Of a stretch of 64,000 nt of DNA, positions 45,036-54,522 are shown piece after piece (within the stretch, counting starts at the first letter, position 1; each line of letters begins with the position of its first letter). The DNA is from Pseudomonas sp. VD-NE ins (lineage in GTDB: Bacteria > Pseudomonadota > Gammaproteobacteria > Pseudomonadales > Pseudomonadaceae), in NCBI RefSeq assembly GCF_031882575.1, contig NZ_CP134772.1:4359001-4423000 (forward strand), in the 5' to 3' direction. Made by a program: the position numbers and the translations under genes. Below the pieces are notes generated by a model. The model did no database searches, was not told the origin of the DNA, and saw nothing but the letters and a program-made list of their open reading frames with translations.

Positions 45036-46283
45036 ATGCACATCATCAACGCCCGTTTGCGCAACCAGGAAGGTTTGCACGAATTGCACCTTGAAGACGG
45101 TCTGATCCGCAGCATTGCCCGGCAGACCGAAGCGCCGACCCTAGGCCCGGATGACCTTGACGCCGGCGGCAATCTGGTGGTGCCGCCCTTCGTCGAGCCG
45201 CACATTCACCTCGACGCCACGCTGACCGCTGGCGAGCCGCGCTGGAACATGAGCGGCACGCTGTTCGAAGGCATCGAATGCTGGGGCGAGCGCAAGGTCA
45301 CCATCACCGAAGAAGACACCAAGACCCGCGCCAAAAAAACCATTCAAGCGCTGGCCGCTCACGGCATTCAGCATGTGCGCACCCACGTCGACGTTACCGA
45401 CCCGCAACTCACCGCGCTCAAAGCCATGCTCGAAGTGCGCGAAGAAAGCCGCCACCTCATCGATCTGCAAATCGTCGCGTTTCCGCAGGAAGGCATCGAG
45501 TCGTTCCGCAACGGTCGCGAATTGATGGAAGAAGCGATCCGCATGGGCGCGGACGTGGTTGGCGGCATTCCGCATTTCGAGTACACCCGCGATCAGGGCG
45601 TCAGCTCAGTGAAGTTCCTGATGGACCTGGCCGAGCGCACCGGTTGCCTGGTCGACGTGCATTGTGACGAAACCGACGACCCGCATTCACGCTTCCTCGA
45701 AGTGCTCGCCGAAGAAGCGCGCAGTCGCGACATGGGCGCCCTCGTCACCGCCAGCCACACCACGGCGATGGGTTCTTACGACAATGCCTACTGCGCGAAA
45801 CTGTTCCGTTTGCTGGGCCATTCCGGGATCAGTTTTGTCTCCTGCCCGACCGAGAGCATTCACCTGCAAGGACGCTTCGACAACTTCCCCAAACGCCGGG
45901 GCGTCACTCGCGTCAATGAACTGCTAGAAGCTGGGATGAACGTGTGTTTCGGTCAGGACTCGATCGTCGATCCGTGGTATCCGCTGGGCAACGGCAATAT
46001 CCTGCGGGTGCTCGAAGCGGGGCTGCACATCTGCCACATGCTCGGTTATCGCAACCTGCAAAGTGCGCTGGACCTGGTCACCGACAACAGCGCCAAAGCC
46101 ATGCATCTGGGTGAGCGCTATGGCCTGGAACAGGGGCGTCCGGCGAATCTGCTGATTCTGTCGGCGGACAGTGATTACGAGGTCATTCGCAGCCAAGGCT
46201 TGCCGTTGTATTCGATTCGCAGCGGCAAGGTGTTGATGAAACGGCAAATGCCGGTGGTGGAATTTGCCCCGCAACTGATCTGA
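45036..46283 (+). CDS. codA: Cytosine deaminase
   Basis: 415 residues. Deaminates cytosine to uracil and ammonia; amidohydrolase fold with one catalytic metal. Metal ligands visible: His56 and His58 in EPHIHLDA, His in VDVHCDE near 207, and Asp in CFGQDSIVDPWYPLGNGN near 307. The HxDE motif (HCDE) supplies the catalytic Glu, and ASHTTAM gives the conserved His near 240. AAGGA lies about ten bases before the ATG. Second gene of codBA. Confidence 0.95.
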   Translation: MHIINARLRNQEGLHELHLEDGLIRSIARQTEAPTLGPDDLDAGGNLVVPPFVEPHIHLDATLTAGEPRWNMSGTLFEGIECWGERKVTITEEDTKTRAKKTIQALAAHGIQHVRTHVDVTDPQLTALKAMLEVREESRHLIDLQIVAFPQEGIESFRNGRELMEEAIRMGADVVGGIPHFEYTRDQGVSSVKFLMDLAERTGCLVDVHCDETDDPHSRFLEVLAEEARSRDMGALVTASHTTAMGSYDNAYCAKLFRLLGHSGISFVSCPTESIHLQGRFDNFPKRRGVTRVNELLEAGMNVCFGQDSIVDPWYPLGNGNILRVLEAGLHICHMLGYRNLQSALDLVTDNSAKAMHLGERYGLEQGRPANLLILSADSDYEVIRSQGLPLYSIRSGKVLMKRQMPVVEFAPQLI

Positions 46284-46298
46284 ACGAACCTACAAAAT

Positions 46299-46327
46299 AA
46301 GCCCGAAAACCACCTCTTTTCGGGCTT
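46299..46327 (+). terminator. Hairpin after codA
   Basis: AAGCCCGAAAA and TTTTCGGGCTT form an 11-bp stem around CCACCTC, 16 bases after the codA stop. The T tract is only that of the stem, so termination may be partial. Confidence 0.6.
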
Positions 46328-46514
46328 GACTGATGGCACATCGCCAAGAAACATTCTGAATCACTTCCTTTTTACCCTTATAGACCGGGGGCCTCCTCCC
46401 ATGTGCGCAACTTTTTGCGCAACTTTTTCCCTTTAACATCCAGCTCCTGTCTGCGTTCTCCAGACCGATGCAAAACGCCCGTGGATGACCGGCGTAAATC
46501 TCAAGGAGCCTGAG

Positions 46515-48932
46515 ATGTTCAACCCCGCAAACGAAACCCACTTCAGCCTCAAAGTGGAAGACTACGTCGGCGACCTGCAAGTGCTGTCGTTCACCGGCAC
46601 CGAAGGCATCAGCCAGCCGTTTCGTTTCGACCTCGAACTGGTCAGCGAAAACCCTGATCTGGACCTCGAACAACTGCTGCACAAGCAGGCGTTTCTGGCG
46701 TTCGATCCGCAAGGCTCCGGCATCCACGGGCAGATCTACCGCGTCGCCCAAGGCGATGCCGGCAAGCGCCTGACCCGCTACAAAGTGTCGATGGTGCCGC
46801 AACTGCAATACCTGCATCACCGCACCAATCAACGCATCTACCAGCAGATGTCGGCGCCAAAAATCATCGCGCTGATCCTCGAAGAACACGGCATCAAGGG
46901 CAACGCCTACAGCTTCCAGCTGAGTCAGCCATGCCCGGATCGCGACTACTGCGTGCAATACGACGAAACCGACCTGCACTTCGTCCAGCGCCTGTGCGAA
47001 GAGGAAGGCATTCACTACCATTTCCAGCACAGCGACAAAGGCCACCTGCTGGTGTTCGGCGACGACCAGACCGTGTTCCCCGACCTCGGCCAGCCAACCG
47101 CGTACGTGCAAGGCAGCGGCATGGTCGCCGAAGAACCGGTGATCAAAGGCTTCAAACTGCGCCTGGAAACCCGCACCAGCCGCACCACACGCCGCGACTA
47201 CGACTTCGAAAAGCCGCGCCTGCAAATGGAAGCGGCTTACAAACCCGAAGGCGAGAGCACTGAGCCAGATCTGGAAGACTACGACTACCCCGGCCGCTTC
47301 ATCGACCGCGCCCGTGGCAAGTTCCTCAGCCAACGCGCCCTCGAACGCCACCGCGCCGACTACCGCCAGGCCGAAGGTCGCGGCGACCAGACCAAACTGG
47401 TCAGCGGCCACTTCATGGCCATGTCCGACCACCCGCGCAGCGAGTGGAACGACCTGTGGCTGCTCACCGAAATCTTCCACGAAGGCAAACAACCGCAAGT
47501 CCTCGAAGAAGGCGTGACCAGCGACACCACCGACAACAAAGACGACTTCCACCAAGGCTACCGCAACACCTTCCTCGCCACCCCGTGGGACGTGTTCTAC
47601 CGCCCGGCCCTCGAACACCCGAAACCGCGCGTCCTCGGCAGCCAGACCGCCATGGTCACCGGCCCCAAAGGCGAAGAAATCCACTGCGACCAGTACGGCC
47701 GCATCAAAGTCCAGTTCCACTGGGACCGCGAAGGCCTCGCCGACGACAAAACCAGCTGCTGGCTGCGCGTCTCCAGCTCCTGGGCCGGCGACCGCTACGG
47801 CGCGATCAGCATCCCGCGCATCGGCATGGAAGTCCTCGTCACCTTCCTCGAAGGCGACCCCGACCAACCGCTGGTGACCGGCTGCCTGTACCACAAGGAA
47901 AACCCGGTGCCGTACGCACTGCCGGCGAACAAGACCCGCAGCGTGTTCAAAACGCTCAGTTCACCGGGTGGCGGTGGGTACAACGAACTGCGCATCGAAG
48001 ACAAGAAAGGTGCGGAGCAGATCTACATTCATGCCCAGCGTGATTGGGATGAAAACGTAGAGCATGACCAGAAGATTCGGGTCGGGAATGAACGCCACGA
48101 CACGGTGGTGAAGAACACTTACACCGAGCTCAAGGCCGAGGAACACCGCACCACGATTGCCGATCGCAAGGTTGAGGTCAAAGCCAACGATCACCTGACC
48201 GTCGGCCAGAACCAGCACGTCAAACTCGGCACCGCCCAACTGACCAGCGCCGGCCAGGAAATACACCTCAGGGCCGGCGAAAAAATGGTCATCGAGGCCG
48301 GTACGGAACTGACGATCAAGGCCGGCGGCAGCTTCATCAAACTCGATGGCGGCGGCATCACCGTGATCGGGCCAGTGGTGAAAATCAATGCCGGGGGCGC
48401 GGCGGGAAGTGGTTCGGGGATTGCGATACTGCTGCCAAAACTGCCGGTACCTCCGCCGTCAGCCAAGCCCGGCAACCTGCTCGGCAGCGCCCAACCCGGC
48501 GTGCTCGCCCCCCCGCCGGAACCCAGGGAGTATTTCTTCGACATCAAGTTGACCGATGTTCCGGGTGACGACGGTTTCCCGTTGGCGCACACAGCCTGGT
48601 CTATCGTGCAGGACGGCGAAGATGCCCTGCTGCTCGAAGGTCGGACTGACGATGACGGACGGGTCAATATCGATGATGCGCAGCGCTTGAAATTGTCCAA
48701 AGCCTACGCAACCAAGGGAGCCTTGTGGCTGTGTTATCCCGGGCAACGGGTGCCGGTGGCGCTGCACGACGAACCATCGGATGCCGACAAGGAACGCTTT
48801 GCCCTCGCCGCCCTCGACTTCCACGACAGCGCCAAAAAAGGCCGGATCAGCACCGCGAACAGTGAACGCAGCAAACAGGATCTGCTCGCCGACGGCGATC
48901 TGTACAGCCAGTTGCAAACCAGGGACGAATGA
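46515..48932 (+). CDS. vgrG: VgrG (TssI) spike protein with C-terminal extension
   Basis: 805 residues from ATG 46515, with AAGGAG upstream; a frame open to 46485 lacks a site. gp27-like head about 1-370, gp5-like OB region with SPGGGGYNELRIED near 486, repetitive beta-helix to about 620. A further about 130 residues follow a Pro-rich linker (PPEPREY): a compact beta-rich segment (FFDIKLTDVPGDDGFPLAH, LEGRTDDDGRVNI), resembling the TTR-like domains that some VgrGs use to hold their effector, then a helical tail. The stop overlaps the start of the phospholipase gene (ATGA). No adaptor gene is present, so the extension probably binds the effector directly. Head and OB regions resemble the VgrG at 8882-10885. 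Confidence 0.93.
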   Translation: MFNPANETHFSLKVEDYVGDLQVLSFTGTEGISQPFRFDLELVSENPDLDLEQLLHKQAFLAFDPQGSGIHGQIYRVAQGDAGKRLTRYKVSMVPQLQYLHHRTNQRIYQQMSAPKIIALILEEHGIKGNAYSFQLSQPCPDRDYCVQYDETDLHFVQRLCEEEGIHYHFQHSDKGHLLVFGDDQTVFPDLGQPTAYVQGSGMVAEEPVIKGFKLRLETRTSRTTRRDYDFEKPRLQMEAAYKPEGESTEPDLEDYDYPGRFIDRARGKFLSQRALERHRADYRQAEGRGDQTKLVSGHFMAMSDHPRSEWNDLWLLTEIFHEGKQPQVLEEGVTSDTTDNKDDFHQGYRNTFLATPWDVFYRPALEHPKPRVLGSQTAMVTGPKGEEIHCDQYGRIKVQFHWDREGLADDKTSCWLRVSSSWAGDRYGAISIPRIGMEVLVTFLEGDPDQPLVTGCLYHKENPVPYALPANKTRSVFKTLSSPGGGGYNELRIEDKKGAEQIYIHAQRDWDENVEHDQKIRVGNERHDTVVKNTYTELKAEEHRTTIADRKVEVKANDHLTVGQNQHVKLGTAQLTSAGQEIHLRAGEKMVIEAGTELTIKAGGSFIKLDGGGITVIGPVVKINAGGAAGSGSGIAILLPKLPVPPPSAKPGNLLGSAQPGVLAPPPEPREYFFDIKLTDVPGDDGFPLAHTAWSIVQDGEDALLLEGRTDDDGRVNIDDAQRLKLSKAYATKGALWLCYPGQRVPVALHDEPSDADKERFALAALDFHDSAKKGRISTANSERSKQDLLADGDLYSQLQTRDE

Positions 48933-51900
48933 GCATGACGGACTCCGCAACGCCTTATAACGGCATTCGCCACAAAGAAATCAGCCAGATCAACACGGCC
49001 GCCGGCAAAGCCCTGCCCGCCGTCAATGCGCCAGACTTTTTCATTCAGGACACGTCCGCCTTCGCGCCCAAACGCAGTGGCAACAAGGTGCGTTTTTTCA
49101 CCACTGGCGAGGACTACTACAAGGATCTGGCCAAGGAAATTGCCAAGGCTGAAACCTCGATTTTCATTACCGGTTGGCAGGTAAACTATGACGTGACCCT
49201 GGACGGCAAGCAGACCTTGTGGGAGTGCTTGTACAACGCCCTCAAAGCGCACTCGTCACTGAAAGTGTTTGTCATGCCATGGCTGAGTCCGGCGGCAAGC
49301 GTCGGCACCCATGACTTCGAAACCATGCTCGCGGTTTTCCAGCTCAACGCCGGGCTGAAGGTGCCGCGCGCCTTCTGTACACCGGCCATCCAGCAAAGCG
49401 ACATGAAGGGCCTGGGCTCGACGTTTTCCCACCACCAGAAGTGCGTAGTGATCGACAACAAGATCGGTTATGTCGGCGGTATCGACCTGGCGTATGGGCG
49501 TCGCGACGACAACAACTTCAGCCTGGATGCCAGCGACCGCCAGGGCAATGACGCGTACAACCCGGGGATTCCGCATCTGGGCTGGATGGACATGAACAAG
49601 CACGTCAGTCGAGCCGGCCTGCTGTTGGGCACACTGTTCGACCTGTCCAAGCCGCTGGCCGAAACGACCATTGGCACAGAAAGCACCCACGTCACACTAG
49701 CGTTGCCGCGTCGCGATACCCTGATCAACGTCGGCGCGGCGATTCAGAACTTCTTCGCCAGCCCGCCCCTGCCCGTTCTGGATCGGATGATGAAGGCTGG
49801 CGCCAGCCTGAAGGAGTACGCGTCCTCCATCGATCCTTTGGCCAGACCCAAGGAATATCTGACCGACGCGGCCATCCGCAATATCACCGCGCTGATTAAG
49901 CACAACTGGACGCGCCTGCCGCTTGCCGAACCGCTCAAAGGTCGGGTTCAAGTGTGGATTCGTGAAGTGGAAACCAGCGCCGGCAACTTGCAAGCCGCGC
50001 TGCGCCTGAAGAGTTACGAGCTGATCAACAACTGGACGAATTCGACCGATCTCGGCCGCCTTGTCGCGATGTTCTGCGACAAGGGTTACGACGCCATGCC
50101 GGCGGAGAAAATGGGTTGGCTGAACAACATCGGCCAATTGACCACTTCGTTGCTCGGGCACTTTTACGCGTTGCTGCAAGACCGTCTGGCAAATCACCGG
50201 GAGCCCTTTGTCTATCTCAAACACGAACCGCAACCGCTGGCGTCTGCAGATTACAGCCGGCTGGACAAGGATCAGCCGCGCATGCCGTGGCAGGACGTTC
50301 ACAGTCGCATCGAAGGGCCGTCGGTGTACGACCTGTCGCGCAATTTCATCGACCGCTGGAACGGACAACAGGCCTACATAGCCGAAATCAAAAGCCTGGA
50401 AAAAACCACCGTCATCGTCGCCCTGATGGAGTGGGTCAACACCCTGGTCCGGGACGCCGGCCTGCCCCACCACCTGGACGTCAACAATCAGATCAACCTG
50501 AGGCTGCCAATGCCCAAACCGGTCTGGATCGATCAGGCTCCGACCCTGCCGACACCACCACAAACTGCGCAAGGCGGGGTCAGCGTGCAGGTGTTGCGCA
50601 GCGCTTCAGCCACCATGACCACTCAGGAAGCCAAGGGTCGAAACCTGGCCAAGGTGAACCTGCCGCTGCCCGAAGGTTTCAACGTTGGCGGCGTTCAGGA
50701 CAACTGCCTGCGCGCCATGCTGCAGACCATTTCCAGCGCCCAGCACTTCATCTACATCGAGAACCAGTTCTTCCAGACCGATTTCGGTGATGAGGGCGAA
50801 CTGGCGGAAGGCCGGCCACTGTCCGGCCCGATGGCCAGCCTGCGCGACCCGTCCACTTTGAACGAGAATTTCGTCGCCCGGATCAAATTGCGTGAAGCGC
50901 TGGAAGACGAGGACTTCACCCAAATCGACTGGAAAGAAGTCAATGCCATTAGCAAGGAGCCCGGCGAAGAGGCCCGCACCTTTCTCAAAAGTTTCCTGAC
51001 GATCTGGCAGACCAACGCACAGGGCTGGCTGACGCAGAAACTGGGGAAAGAACAGAAGCTCACCAACAGCATCGGCAAGGCGCTGGCCGACCGCATAGGC
51101 CGGGCGATTGCAGAAAACCGTCCGTTTCACGTGTACCTGATTTTGCCGGTGCACCCGGAAGGCGCGCTGAATGTGCTGAACCTCATGCACCAGGTTCACC
51201 TGACCATGCAGAGTCTGGTGTTTGGCGAGCAGAGTCTGGTCAAACGCATTCAACGGCACATGGCGATGAAGGACATGATGGATCGGGGTGCGAGCAAGGA
51301 AGAGGCCGGGAAAATTATTGAGCGGTTGGACACCAACAAAAAGCCCGTCTACGCACAACAGGACTGGTCAAAATATTTGACTCTGCTCAACCTGCGCACT
51401 TGGGATACGCTTGGCAATCGCGTGGTCACTGAACAGATCTACGTACATAGCAAATTGTTGATCGCGGATGATCGAGTGGCGATTCTCGGCAGCGCCAATA
51501 TCAACGACCGCAGTCAATGCGGGACACGTGACTCAGAGCTGGCTGTCATTGTGCGCGATAGCGAATCGACTGACGCGAAGCTGGACGGCAAGCACAACCA
51601 GAAGGTAGGGAAGACGATCAATAAGTTGCGCAAGGATTTGTGGAAGAAACATTTCGGGATGAGTCAGGCGAAACAAAATGGCCCTGTGGCTCACTTTACT
51701 GTTTCGGATGAAACTCTTGATCAGCCTGCTGCTGAAAAGACCTGGAAAGCCATTCAGACTCAAGCCGCTAGCAACTCCAAGGCATATGAATACTCCTTTA
51801 ACTTCATTCCGCGAAACTTCAATGAATCACAAGTAATCGAATCCTCAACTGCTCAGCAGTATCAAGATGGATTTCCATCACCAATTTGGCCAACTTGGAC

Positions 51901-52183
51901 TTATCGTTCAACGTTGCATCTGAATCTAGGCGGCCAAATATCGGAACCATTGCCGCATGAGCAAGGCTTCTGGGAGAGCAAGACTCTAGCTGGCGTGAAA
52001 AAGTATCCGGCTCCCATTGGGGTTAGAGGTTTTATTACCGCTTTACCCATCTATTGGACAAAGGCTGAGAACAATGAATCAGGGTTGAACCTGACAATCA
52101 TTGCTCACAATCAGGACAAAAAAAACGACGTACACATCGCGAGTTTAAGCGAAGCGTCACATAGAAATGAGCACAGTTCATGA
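48929..52183 (+). CDS. Phospholipase D T6SS effector (Tle5/PldB type)
   Basis: 1084 residues. Two HKD motifs define the phospholipase D superfamily: His169-Lys171-Asp176 (HQKCVVID) and His840-Lys842-Asp847 (HSKLLIAD), each followed by the usual G-G/S-x-N/D stretch (GYVGGIDL, ILGSANINDRSQ). In known T6SS effectors of this class (PldA, PldB) the enzyme degrades phosphatidylethanolamine of rivals and can enter host cells. The two motifs are separated by an unusually long central part (about 670 residues). After the second motif the last about 175 residues are visibly more AT-rich. Overlaps with vgrG upstream and with the first immunity gene downstream (ATGA each) show one transcript. No signal peptide, as expected for a VgrG-loaded effector. 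Confidence 0.92.
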   Translation: MSMTDSATPYNGIRHKEISQINTAAGKALPAVNAPDFFIQDTSAFAPKRSGNKVRFFTTGEDYYKDLAKEIAKAETSIFITGWQVNYDVTLDGKQTLWECLYNALKAHSSLKVFVMPWLSPAASVGTHDFETMLAVFQLNAGLKVPRAFCTPAIQQSDMKGLGSTFSHHQKCVVIDNKIGYVGGIDLAYGRRDDNNFSLDASDRQGNDAYNPGIPHLGWMDMNKHVSRAGLLLGTLFDLSKPLAETTIGTESTHVTLALPRRDTLINVGAAIQNFFASPPLPVLDRMMKAGASLKEYASSIDPLARPKEYLTDAAIRNITALIKHNWTRLPLAEPLKGRVQVWIREVETSAGNLQAALRLKSYELINNWTNSTDLGRLVAMFCDKGYDAMPAEKMGWLNNIGQLTTSLLGHFYALLQDRLANHREPFVYLKHEPQPLASADYSRLDKDQPRMPWQDVHSRIEGPSVYDLSRNFIDRWNGQQAYIAEIKSLEKTTVIVALMEWVNTLVRDAGLPHHLDVNNQINLRLPMPKPVWIDQAPTLPTPPQTAQGGVSVQVLRSASATMTTQEAKGRNLAKVNLPLPEGFNVGGVQDNCLRAMLQTISSAQHFIYIENQFFQTDFGDEGELAEGRPLSGPMASLRDPSTLNENFVARIKLREALEDEDFTQIDWKEVNAISKEPGEEARTFLKSFLTIWQTNAQGWLTQKLGKEQKLTNSIGKALADRIGRAIAENRPFHVYLILPVHPEGALNVLNLMHQVHLTMQSLVFGEQSLVKRIQRHMAMKDMMDRGASKEEAGKIIERLDTNKKPVYAQQDWSKYLTLLNLRTWDTLGNRVVTEQIYVHSKLLIADDRVAILGSANINDRSQCGTRDSELAVIVRDSESTDAKLDGKHNQKVGKTINKLRKDLWKKHFGMSQAKQNGPVAHFTVSDETLDQPAAEKTWKAIQTQAASNSKAYEYSFNFIPRNFNESQVIESSTAQQYQDGFPSPIWPTWTYRSTLHLNLGGQISEPLPHEQGFWESKTLAGVKKYPAPIGVRGFITALPIYWTKAENNESGLNLTIIAHNQDKKNDVHIASLSEASHRNEHSS

Positions 52184-53286
52184 CACGAATTATCATTACC
52201 TTCGCTGGCCTGCTGCTGGGAGTTCAATCAGTCTTTGCTGAGCCTGTCTTGCATGAATGCCTGGGGCGCACCAGATTCCAATCCCCAGAAGCATTCGAAT
52301 GGGCAACATTTGCGATTGAACGCAGCAACATGAAAGGAGCAGGAGGTCATGTATTTTCTAAAAATGTTCATGCAGTGGGCGACTATGTCAGTTACGACTA
52401 CGACGAAATGACCATCAGAGTCAGTGACGTTACGACAAGGGAGAGCTTTGACAGAGAACGCAACGCCATCGTTTACGAAACCGAGCTTTATAAAAAAAGG
52501 CTGCAGGACGATCTCAAGACCAACGAGTACCTGCTGGCATCTATCAAGGAAATGAACTACTCCGACGACATCGTCAAAACCCAGGTGAACCGAATCAGTC
52601 AGCTGGAAGAGCGGATTCAAAAAACAAAAAAATACGAACACGATCTAGGCATCCCCGACTCCCATGTCCTGGGCAGTAAAGAAACGCCCTACGAATTCCT
52701 GCTCTGGCGCAACAACCGGGTGTTCTACTTCAACATGAACAAACCCGCCGAAAACTCCGCGCAACGTATCAAGGATCTCGCCGCCCGCTTCGAAGCCCGC
52801 GACCTCTATCAAGTACCCGAAGGACCCGGGGTCTGTATGCCTTACGGCTTTATCCATGACGATGGCAAAACCGGTTTCAGCGTCAAGAACAGCTTGCGGT
52901 TTACCAGTACACCAAACGTGATCATGAGTTTGATCAATGCCTCACAAAACGATCCGACCAAACCGACCCGTGGAACCTACGACACCGACTACCGCCCCGG
53001 CTATGACGCCGAAATCTGGAAGAAGTCGAAAATCATGGAGAAGTTTTACATCGGCGAGCGCATGACCACCCTCGAAGGCTGGCGCCTGGACCCGCGACCT
53101 GAATCCAAAGAGCAAGATCGTGCCTGGTTCGCCATCGCCCATGTCGGCGGTCTCGCCAGCCCACTGATCGCGGCGCAGATGTTCACCTTTCAGCAAGGCA
53201 CTGATGGCCTGAAGGATCTGGTGCCGCCGCCCGAAGCAGTCGTACCGCGTTTTTTGAAGTTGACGCAAAGCATCCGCGAACAGTGA
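52180..53286 (+). CDS. Tli4/Tli5-type T6SS immunity protein, copy 1
   Basis: 368 residues. Signal peptide ends after residue 20 (SVFAEP), placing it in the periplasm, where an incoming phospholipase acts. N-terminal domain about 21-100; a charged coiled-coil-like stretch about 105-155; a C-terminal domain from about 160 (GIPDSHVLGSKETPYEFLLW, cut here, then PGVCMPYGFIHDD). The plan matches proteins that I recall as the Tli4 family of immunity proteins to Tle lipases. Start overlaps the effector stop (ATGA). A paralogue of the same length follows. Confidence 0.82.
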   Translation: MTRIIITFAGLLLGVQSVFAEPVLHECLGRTRFQSPEAFEWATFAIERSNMKGAGGHVFSKNVHAVGDYVSYDYDEMTIRVSDVTTRESFDRERNAIVYETELYKKRLQDDLKTNEYLLASIKEMNYSDDIVKTQVNRISQLEERIQKTKKYEHDLGIPDSHVLGSKETPYEFLLWRNNRVFYFNMNKPAENSAQRIKDLAARFEARDLYQVPEGPGVCMPYGFIHDDGKTGFSVKNSLRFTSTPNVIMSLINASQNDPTKPTRGTYDTDYRPGYDAEIWKKSKIMEKFYIGERMTTLEGWRLDPRPESKEQDRAWFAIAHVGGLASPLIAAQMFTFQQGTDGLKDLVPPPEAVVPRFLKLTQSIREQ

Positions 53287-53331
53287 GAGTCAGGTCGTGA
53301 ACGAAACGTCCCGTCGAAATGAGCGCATTTC

Positions 53332-54438
53332 ATGACCCGAATTGTCGGCACCTTAGCCAGCCTGCTGTTTGGCGCCCAGTCAGTCTTTGCCGAACCGATC
53401 CTTCAAGAATGCCTGGGACGCACCAGATTCGAGTCGCCAGAATCATTCGAATGGGCAACCTTCGCGGTTGAACGCAGTAAGATTGCATCGGCGGGAGGCC
53501 ATGTTTTTTCGAAGAACGTTCACGCTGTGGGGGACTACGTCAGCTACAACTATGACGAAATGACGATCAGAGTCAGCGATGTCACTACACTCGAAAACTT
53601 TGATCGACAACGGAACGCAATCATTCACGAAACCGAAGCCTATAAAAAAATCCTTCAGGACGATCTCAAAACCAACGAGCGTCTGCTGGAAACGATCAAG
53701 AGAATGAAATACAGCGCCGACATCGTCAAAAACCAGGAATCCGAAATCAGCAAACTGGAAGACCAGATACGACAGACCAAAACCTATGAACACGACCTGG
53801 GCATCCCCGACTCCCATGTCCTGGGCAGTAAAGAAACGCCCTACGAATTCCTGCTCTGGCGCAACAACCGGGTGTTCTACTTCAACATGAACAAACCCGC
53901 CGAAAACTCCGCGCAACGTATCAAGGATCTCGCCGCCCGCTTCGAAGCCCGCGACCTCTATCAAGTACCCGAAGGACCCGGCGTCTGTATGCCTTACGGC
54001 TTTATCCATGACGATGGCAAAACCGGTTTCAGCGTCAAGAACAGCTTGCGGTTTACCAGTACACCCAACGTGATCATGAGCCTGATCAACACCTCACAAA
54101 ACGATCCGACCAAACCGACCCGTGGAACCTACGACACCGACTATCGCCCCGGCTACGACGCGCAGAACTGGAAGAAGTCGAAAATCATGGAGAAGTTTTA
54201 CATCGGCGAGCGCATGACCACCCTCGAAGGCTGGCGCCTGGACCCGCGACCTGAATCCAAAGAGCAAGATCGCGCCTGGTTTGCCATCGCCCATGTCGGC
54301 GGTCTGGCGAGTCCTTTGATCGCGGCGCAGATGTTCACGTTCCAGAAAGGTACCGACGGCCTGAAAGACTTCACACCTGCGCCCGAAGCGGTGATTCCCA
54401 AATTTCTGAAGCTGACGCAGAGCATCAGCTCGCAATAG
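53332..54438 (+). CDS. Tli4/Tli5-type T6SS immunity protein, copy 2
   Basis: 368 residues, tandem paralogue of the preceding gene, 45 bases away. Signal peptide ends after residue 20. The C-terminal two thirds (from about residue 157) are almost identical at DNA level to copy 1, including a run of about 180 identical bases. The N-terminal third and the coiled-coil region (residues 100-155) differ clearly. This pattern suggests gene conversion, or selection for divergence at a toxin-contact face. It may protect against a variant effector. Confidence 0.82.
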   Translation: MTRIVGTLASLLFGAQSVFAEPILQECLGRTRFESPESFEWATFAVERSKIASAGGHVFSKNVHAVGDYVSYNYDEMTIRVSDVTTLENFDRQRNAIIHETEAYKKILQDDLKTNERLLETIKRMKYSADIVKNQESEISKLEDQIRQTKTYEHDLGIPDSHVLGSKETPYEFLLWRNNRVFYFNMNKPAENSAQRIKDLAARFEARDLYQVPEGPGVCMPYGFIHDDGKTGFSVKNSLRFTSTPNVIMSLINTSQNDPTKPTRGTYDTDYRPGYDAQNWKKSKIMEKFYIGERMTTLEGWRLDPRPESKEQDRAWFAIAHVGGLASPLIAAQMFTFQKGTDGLKDFTPAPEAVIPKFLKLTQSISSQ

Positions 54439-54522
54439 TTCTTCCTGTAAACAGCGAATCTGCACCGATCCGCCACCAGGGACCGGCGCTTCAGTCACCG
54501 CATGGCTGTTGTTCTCCGTGCT

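Noticed and set aside
46284..46514. TGGCACA near 46334 as a sigma-54 element before vgrG
   Set aside because: The GC of the -12 element is not at the required distance.
46290..47894. 534-codon minus-strand frame opposite vgrG
   Set aside because: Antisense to a certain vgrG; its protein is Val/Ala/Phe-rich shadow sequence with no motif.
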